From: Rhyzopertha dominica
Taxonomy: Eukaryota; Arthropoda; Insecta; Coleoptera; Bostrichidae
DNA length: 64,000 bases
Direction: 5' to 3'
NCBI GenBank assembly: GCA_025024175.1
Contig: QCXZ01000086.1
Span: forward strand, 14,846,245-14,910,244
A model generated the notes under the pieces. The model ran no database searches. It saw nothing but the letters and a program-made list of their open reading frames with translations, and was not told where the DNA came from. Made by a program: the position numbers and the translations under genes. Of the stretch, positions 58,160 to 64,000 are shown piece after piece; within the stretch, counting starts at the first letter, position 1, and the number at the start of each line of letters is the position of its first letter.

Positions 58160-61000
58160 ATGGCGCGTTTGAGTGCTGAAAGGTAAGTTTATCTTGCAAT
58201 ATATTACTTGATGCAATATATTTTTTTACCTAGTAGATAATATCTAAATAATTTTGACTTTATATTTCAGGTGGAAGAAACTGGCTCAAGGTATGCGGCC
58301 ACATTCGTCCAGATCTCCCGCTAACTATGATTTAGAGATCGACATACTTCCGCCCCTAGAAATGGAAGTTGACTCAAGTTATAGGACCGTTGCTGACCTC
58401 TTGACTGGTAGAAGAATTGTAAAGCTGGGGTATTTTCTACAAGAGTGTAGTAAACCATCCAAAGAAATGTACAATGGGCAGAATAGATTTCGTCAAAGAA
58501 GTGAGGAGGGGGCTGCTATCTGAACTTCATTTTCACTGCAGCAATTGTGAAAAATCATTGACTCTTGCAACGGCCGATATACCTAAAATGACAAAAAAAA
58601 CTTAAACGAAGCTGCTGTTTGGGGGTCACTGTCTGTAGGAATTGGCCACAATCAGTGTGAGGAGCTGTTCGCTGCTTTGGACGTGCCCTTCATGACGCCG
58701 CTGACTTTTAAAAAGAAAACCTTCAAAGTAAAACAAATAAGTGTACTATGCGCGGTTTCTATCAGTGGAAACATTGGATTCACAACATATTGTTCTAAAT
58801 GTACTTCTATTTATATATAGCATTGGGAAGAATTTCTATCCCAAGAAATGNAAAAGGCCGGAGAGCTGGAAAAGAAGAACGCTGTGGAGAGCGGACACAT
58901 AACGGCAGATGGGACCCCGTACATTTCAGTAGTTTGCGATGGTGGTTGGAGCAAACGCTCTTATGGTCACGGCTATAATGCAGCGTCAGGTGTGGTAAGT
59001 TTTACTTATTATTATTTTTTTTATTGATTTCAAACTTAACTTTGGTTTGTAGGCGGATCATTTACCAAGAAGCCATTATTAATTGGTGTGAGGAATAAAG
59101 TTTGTTCTACTTGTTCCTTGGCAAAAGACAAAAATGTTGACCCAAATAACCACAATTGTGTCCGCAATTATACAGGTTCTTCAACAGCCATGGAACAAGA
59201 CATAATTGTTGAAGGGTTCAATCAAAGCTTGGATGTTCACGGGGTAATATACAAGTATATGATAGGTATGTAGACATTTTTTATAATTTATAGCCATCAT
59301 TTTATATAAATTATTTTCTAGGAGATGGACGGATGGATGTTTGCACGCATCGTTGAAAGATGGTCGACAAGTTATCAAGATAGAGTGCGCTAATCATATG
59401 GTACGTTGTCTCAGTGATAAATTGCACAAGTTGGCTGGGAAGACTTGCTACCCCCTCAGCAACCGGAAATTGCTGACTGCGAAGACTAATGGAATATCTT
59501 GTCTAGAAAGAATAGTAAAGGGGGTACGAACATCAATTAAAAGGAATGTCAACAATGCAGAATTTCTTCGTGAGGAACTCAGAAATTCAGTCACGCATGT
59601 ATTTGGAAACCATCAGAATTGCGAGTAGGTACCTATTTTAATATTGATGGTAATTGTTAATGATATTATGTCGACTCCGATGCAGTGGGTGAAAAGTACT
59701 TATACATAGTTTTCTACATACTTTTAGCACCTTTTGTACTAGAAAACACCTGGAGGAGGAAGACGCTTTGGCTCAACTGGATAAAGCTTTTTTTTGTTGA
59801 AATTCAGAAAGCCCTCGAACCATTGATAAACAAGGCAGATTGTTTGGCGTATAACTCTACGACAAATCAAGCAGAGAGGTATGTTTTTAATAAACAATGG
59901 TTTCTTAATTACGTATTCAAAACGATTTACTTTATTTTTAGGTATATGTCACTAGTCGCAAAATTTACAGGAGGCAAGAGGGTCAATTTCACGAAAGATG
60001 TGTCCTATACAGCCCGAGCGTTCGGGGCCGGAATTTTGCACATGTATGGACCAGGATGGCACACGAGTGCTTGGGCATATCCAGGAAATGCCATAATTCA
60101 AAGTTTTTGTTTAAAACGAAACAAGGCGCTTCATAAGAGGTGCGTCAAGGGTCACCAGAAACGGACACGTCTTCCAGGAACAGGTCCTGATAAAGACTAT
60201 GGTCCCGAATGCGCAAAACCTGATATGCCGGATGATTTGTTGGGGCAAAAAATGGCGGAGATCTTGCATAAACTGCAACAACGCGCGTTGGAAGCCAAAG
60301 ATATTGAAATAAAGACTAGAGNACAACATGACAACGCANTGNGGAGGGAGCTGAGCACAGAGTACCTGACGTCATCAAACTTTGGTACTGTGGTGAAAAC
60401 GAAAAAGACGACTCACCCCCACAACTTCATCACAAAGATGCTCTACCCAACGGGGAAGATAAGGACACCCTCTATTTTATATGGACATACAAACGAAAGA
60501 ACCGCTATACGTTTATATGAAGAACAACAAGTGGAAGTACAGCCATGTGGTTTATTTATTGATACGGAGTATCCATTTTTGGCATCATCGCCAGACGGAA
60601 TTGTAAACGACGATATTCTAATAAATTCAAATTCAATAAAGGAGAAAATTTTAGACTGCTGGAAACCGACTATGTGCTACGAAATTCTGGACAACTGCAT
60701 AAGGTATTTATATCAAAACATAATATTGCTGTTAGTCCATTAAATGTAGGCATTTTTTCTAGGCTAAAAAGGCAGCACATATATTATTACCAGATCCAGG
60801 GAGAACTAAATATTACAAAGAGGAAGTTCTGCGATTTAATAATGTATGCAGACAATGATGTCCATATCGAGAGGAAAGAGAGAGACAGCGAGACCTGGAT
60901 TAATAGCATGGTACCTAAATTGACGGCATTTTATAAAGATAGAATGCTGCCGGAAATTGTAGATTCGCGAGTATCTAGAGGGATGAAAATTCGGGATTAG
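58160..61000 (+). pseudogene. Spliced gene: Mutator-like transposase joined to YqaJ-type exonuclease, frame-broken
   Basis: Proposed exons: 58160-58182, 58271-58727, 58821-58989 (or 58994), 59053-59265, 59322-59624, 59728-59878, 59942-60713, 60763-61000, with GT-AG introns of 50-103 bases. N-terminal part: MARLSAERWKKLAQG, GRRIVKLGYFLQ, LLSELHFHCSNCEK and NEAAVWGSLSVGIGHNQ. Transposase core: VVCDGGWSKRSYGHGYNAAS, GVRNKVCSTCSLAK, SSTAMEQDIIVEGF, IGDG, KIECANHMV and TTNQAERYMSLVAKFTGGKR. C-terminal YqaJ-like part: GHTNERTAIRLYEE, FLASSPDGI and YYYQIQGELNITKRKF. Known: animal Mutator-like transposases carry the VCDGGW and KIECANH blocks; YqaJ is a phage-type exonuclease fold. Frame breaks lie near 58450, 58593-58600 (A8), 59335 and 59789 (T7). 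The strong donor GTAAGT at 58995 gives an out-of-frame join, but GTGTGG at 58990 keeps frame. Confidence 0.75.
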
Positions 61001-61057
61001 CACCTAGAGGTATGTCGTTTTTAAACTTGGTACCTCATGTACAATTACTCGTGTTTA

Positions 61058-61520
61058 TTACTTCCGCATCTAACGGATAAGAAGTATTGTATCGCGAAAA
61101 AAATTTTCAAAAATTTTTAGTTACTCAATCGCTTTAAAATTCCCGAAAACGTTCACAGACAAAATATCAGCAAAAAATTTCTTGTCTGAGTGTGGGCGCG
61201 ATAACTCAAAAGACAATATATGAACTTGAAATTTGGCATACATATAAATCTCAACTACCCAAAGCGACGTATTGTTTTTGGGCTAAGTAAGGTATAGGAA
61301 AGGGGGTGAAATTGGGGGGAAACCACCCTTTTTGCAATTTTTTATTTTTTTACTTTTTTTCCTTTTAGTATGTGGTTAGTAGTATAACCGCGAGTATTAT
61401 TCGTCGCTATAAATTCTCAGTGCAGCAAACTGTTTAGAAGATATTAGCAAAAAACCGTCACTTAAAAAAACCGGGTTTTCCTATATATCTCCGAAAATAC
61501 TTAATATGTTCAAAAATATG
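61058..61520 (-). repeat. Dispersed repeat, copy 2 (inverted partner 48590-49117)
   Basis: The first 240 bases are the reverse complement of 48850-49117. The outer end contains ACTTCCGCATCTAACGGAT, which can form a small hairpin with the following AAGAAGT. It lies just downstream of the YqaJ gene. The 5' half diverges from copy 1. No ORF. Confidence 0.7.
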
Positions 61521-61815
61521 ATTGTGCTGCCAAGATGGCGATTTGTGCTGACTTGCTTAATGCTTCTGTACAGATTGATTAAGTTTTCTATGGTACATAT
61601 GGAAATAAATAAAGTGAGAATAAGGAGAGTGCTATACATAAGACGTGTTCTATTGTGTTTATGTAAAGGTGATTAGAAGTAAACGCGACTTTTACAGTAA
61701 CGGTCAAGCTTGTTGGGACATTTTTCCATTCTATCGGTATCGTGATAGCGGTGAGGTTCGCTTTTTCTGGACGAGGAACTGTGGCATTGGAATACAAGTT
61801 TTTGCTTCTACTACG

Positions 61816-62193
61816 ATGGCATCGGTCTGTGATATTTGTGAAGTTAAAATCAACAATTTGCGTAAAGCTGTTAAATGCTTGTCTAAAGAATGCACAAACT
61901 ATGCTCATCTGGAGTGCACTGAAGATGTAGAAAGATGGAAGTGCAAAAAGTGCGAGCCTTCGACATTAGACATTATGAAGGCAATAGAAAGGTTATCAAC
62001 ATCAAATAAAGAAATTGCAGATTCAATAGAAAGTTGTCATACACAGCTGACTGAAGCGAACGAACACATAAAAGCGCTGGATTTGAAATTATTGGATGGC
62101 CTTGCCAAAGTTGATTCAATTGAAAGCAAGTGTGCAGTCCTTCAAAAAGAATTACTTGATGTCAAATATGAACTAAATATACAACTCTTATAG
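61816..62193 (+). CDS. Retrotransposon ORF1 N-terminus: PHD-like finger plus coiled coil
   Basis: 126 codons from ATG 61816; the frame is open further upstream, but this Met begins the conserved part. A Cys/His finger: VCDICEVKI, KCLSKECTNYAHLECT, WKCKKCEPS (C-x2-C, C-x4-C, H-x2-C, C-x2-C: PHD-like spacing). It is followed from residue 50 by heptad-rich sequence (IMKAIERLSTSNKEIADSIE ... LLDGLAKVDSIESKCAVLQK). This architecture is common in ORF1 of CR1-related elements. The ORF ends about 40 bases before the 3' end of PLE-2, which probably inserted into it. It is not part of the upstream YqaJ gene. Confidence 0.65.
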   Translation: MASVCDICEVKINNLRKAVKCLSKECTNYAHLECTEDVERWKCKKCEPSTLDIMKAIERLSTSNKEIADSIESCHTQLTEANEHIKALDLKLLDGLAKVDSIESKCAVLQKELLDVKYELNIQLL

Positions 62194-62253
62194 TATTTAT
62201 TTGTAGGTTCTGGCTCCTTATTTTTATAAATTAAAGAGACTTTCTAATAATAT

Positions 62254-62286
62254 GACGTTTCGACCTATAATTTAGGTCTTTGTCGA
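62254..62286 (-). ncRNA. Hammerhead-like motif downstream of PLE-2
   Basis: Minus strand: UCGACAA, A, 5-bp stem GACCU/AGGUC with loop AAAUUAU, then GAAAC-GUC. Positions 3 and 8 are U and A. Five flanking pairs (AAUAU with AUAUU) can form stem I, the best stem I in the window. Confidence 0.5.
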
Positions 62287-63109
62287 ATATTTTATTTAGT
62301 AGATTGACAAATTATTATGAAAATCAATATGACATTTACAATTTTGATATTAATATAAAATGTACCTTCAAGTTTGTTCCTTTGCTATCATTGTAGATGG
62401 TAAATGTGACGGTGAGAGGGTGTGTTTAAATGACGGTGTAGTAGGTATTACTTAGTCCTTGTATGTCAGTCCTGTAGTTTACACATGTGTTTAGGTTTTT
62501 CTGAATATGTATCATTTCTAAAAATTGTCTTTTTTGTTTATGTTGTTCCGTAGTAATAATTTTGGTATTATCAAAGTCAAAAGTGTGGTCAGTTTGTTCT
62601 TGATGTTTTTTTAAAGCTGTGTAGTTGTTATTATTTTTATGTTGTTGTAGTCTGTTTTTTAAGTATTGTCCTGTCTGTCCTATATATTGTTTGTTACATT
62701 CTTTACATTTTATACTGTATATTGTGTGTTCTTGTTTCTTTTGATATTTTGTTTTAACGGTGTGTAGAATTGTTTAATTGTGTTAATTGGTTTATATGTA
62801 ATTTGGAAGTTATGTGGTTTTAGTAGGTTTTTTATTTTTTGAGTGAGTGGTGGTATATATGGTAAGGTTAAGTATGTTATGTTTGTGTTTTTTCTTGTTT
62901 TTCGTATTGAATAGTATTGTATAGTTTTTCTGTTTGTTGTTTTATTGAGTTACTTATTAATTTAGTGGGGTAGTTGTTATTTTTTAGTATTTAAGTAGTG
63001 GTATGTAAAGTTTCAATTCTAAGTTCTGGACTAGTTAATTTTATTATTCGTTGTATAGTGTTGTTTAGGACAGCTATTTTTTGTCTGTAGGGGTGGTTAG
63101 AATGGTAAT

Positions 63110-63376
63110 TTAATAGTCTTCCCGATGCAGTTGGTTTTGAATACCATTTTGTGAGAATTTTGTTATCTTTTTAATTAGTGTAAGGTCTAGATAGTTAATT
63201 GTGTTTTTCTTTTCTGTCTCTATGGTAAATTGTAATTTTGGATGATAACTATTAAACAAATTTAAAATTTCGTTTACTTTGTCTCTTGGTATTATTAAGA
63301 ATAGATCATCTACATATCTTGTATAAAATTGTATATAATTTATTTTGTTTGTTATTGTTATTTCTAGATCTTCCAT
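63110..63376 (-). CDS. PLE-2 RT segment with YVDD
   Basis: 88 codons as read from its first Met, but the frame is open upstream to about 63545. TRYVDDLFLIIPRDK then FNSYHPKLQFTIETEKKN and INYLDLTLIK are the palm end and connection of Penelope RT. After LIKK a lost base shifts the correct frame into the WYSKPTASGR block. Confidence 0.85.
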   Translation of the reverse strand: MEDLEITITNKINYIQFYTRYVDDLFLIIPRDKVNEILNLFNSYHPKLQFTIETEKKNTINYLDLTLIKKITKFSQNGIQNQLHREDY

Positions 63377-63449
63377 TATTATGTGTGCTATATTGCTTGA
63401 GATGGGTGATCCTATTGCTACCCCATCTATTTGTTTATAATAGTTGTTC

Positions 63450-63983
63450 TTAGATTGGAAATAATTTGAAAATGTAAAATTTAGTGCTCTTATAAATTCT
63501 GTTTTTGGGATATTTGTATATTGTTCTATTTCTTGCCAATTTTTTTGTGATAATTGGTTCTATTAATGTTATTGGTATATTAGTATAAAGAGAAATTACA
63601 TCTAGAGAAATCATAATGTGATTATTAGGAATATATATGTTGGAAATTTTGTTTTTAAATTCGAAAGGGTTTTTAATATAAAATTGGTTTTCATTAATAA
63701 TGTTTTTTAAAATACTGTTCAAGAATTTTGCCAGGTTGTATGTTGGTGATTGTATGTTGTTTATTATAGGTCTGAGAGGGATATTTGGTTTGTGTATCTT
63801 TGGTTGTCCGTATATTTTTGGGGGTAAAGCATTATATATTATAAGTTTATATGCTATTTCGTTAGATATATATTGCTGTTTTTTCCAATATTGTATCATT
63901 TTGTTGTTTTTACGTTGTGTGGTGTTCGTGATGTCGTTTTTAATTATGTTGTATATTGTTTTGTCATTTAATAGGTCATGCAT
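63450..63983 (-). CDS. PLE-2 RT segment with motif A
   Basis: 177 codons. Holds the KIYGQPKIHKPNIPLRPI block (about residue 55), the PTYNLAKFLNSIL and FYIKNPFEFKN regions, and motif A SLDVISLYTNIP (about 127). After PIITKK the frame slips at an A run; from there the true protein reads WQEIEQYTNIPKTEFIRAL in the other frame. Upstream it leaves the window. Confidence 0.85.
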   Translation of the reverse strand: MHDLLNDKTIYNIIKNDITNTTQRKNNKMIQYWKKQQYISNEIAYKLIIYNALPPKIYGQPKIHKPNIPLRPIINNIQSPTYNLAKFLNSILKNIINENQFYIKNPFEFKNKISNIYIPNNHIMISLDVISLYTNIPITLIEPIITKKLARNRTIYKYPKNRIYKSTKFYIFKLFPI

Positions 63984-64000
63984 TTTTTGTTCATATGATA

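Larger units (their letters stand above)
62230..64000 (-). mobile_element. Penelope-like element of a third family (PLE-2), runs off the window
   Basis: Minus strand: LPPKIYGQPKIHKPNIPLRP, motif A MISLDVISLYTNIP (63450-63983), FTFSNYFQSKNNYYKQIDGV and AIGSPISSNIAH (motif B), TRYVDDLFLIIP (motif C, 63110-63376). In a third frame come WYSKPTASGRLLNYHSN, then KCKECNKQYIGQTGQYLKNR (GIY-YIG, about 62640-62710) and QFLEMIHIQKNLNT. The catalytic boxes seen are intact. Two single-base frame breaks fall in A runs (63541-63548 and near 63172), so the ORF may be intact in reality. The N-terminus lies beyond 64000. A hammerhead-like motif is at 62254-62286. Confidence 0.88.

Noticed and set aside
61588..61908. 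106-codon minus ORF
   Set aside because: Antisense of the PHD-finger ORF1; no protein features of its own.

Overview
The window looks like intergenic or heterochromatin-like DNA from an arthropod, most likely an insect. It is AT-rich, has no bacterial signals, and is crowded with Penelope-like elements (PLEs), jockey/CR1-type and R1/LOA-type non-LTR retrotransposons, mariner-type remnants, MITE-like repeats and one spliced transposon-type gene with GT-AG introns. I found no convincing conserved host gene, tRNA or rRNA. The species cannot be named from sequence alone.

Layout. 1-18.6 kb: one large complex of related tandem and dispersed repeats. Units of about 0.9 kb and 0.3-0.5 kb fill the left part. 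A satellite of about 440-bp monomers runs from 9.5 to 17.95 kb, and from 14.0 kb it alternates two monomer types into a dimer of about 870 bp. A structurally complete PLE with an uninterrupted 845-codon reverse transcriptase/GIY-YIG ORF and an 11-bp target-site duplication is inserted at 2.7-5.8 kb. 18.7-24.1 kb: decayed non-LTR elements, a (AAT)n tail and a decayed transposon-type ORF. 25-40 kb: MITE-like inverted repeats, a PLE foldback, a decayed PLE, a 150-bp mini-PLE with target-site duplication, pieces of CR1-like RTs, and two pieces of a broken Cys-finger gene. 40.7-48.5 kb: a nested stack. A GC-rich R1/LOA-type element (DUF4780-like ORF1, endonuclease, truncated RT, RNase H) sits with a perfect 12-bp target-site duplication inside a jockey-type element, next to a (TA)n tract and a 5'-truncated PLE. 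48.6-58 kb: dispersed repeats, a decayed mariner-type transposase, another jockey-type copy and a TIR-flanked segment. 58.1-61.0 kb: an eight-exon gene joining a Mutator-like transposase to a YqaJ-type exonuclease domain. 61.8-64 kb: a retrotransposon ORF1 with a PHD-like finger, apparently cut by a third PLE family that runs off the window.

The most notable signal is a small RNA-like motif found at seven loci (nine copies), each in or beside PLE sequence: a YNGANRA core, one extra A or U, a stem whose sequence differs at every locus yet always pairs, then GAAA and a U-H step. It matches the hammerhead ribozyme core. Nucleotides at positions 3 and 8 of that core covary as C-G or U-A, as expected from the known hammerhead tertiary pair. 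Several otherwise good ORFs break at single-base homopolymer runs, so some pseudogene calls may reflect assembly error.
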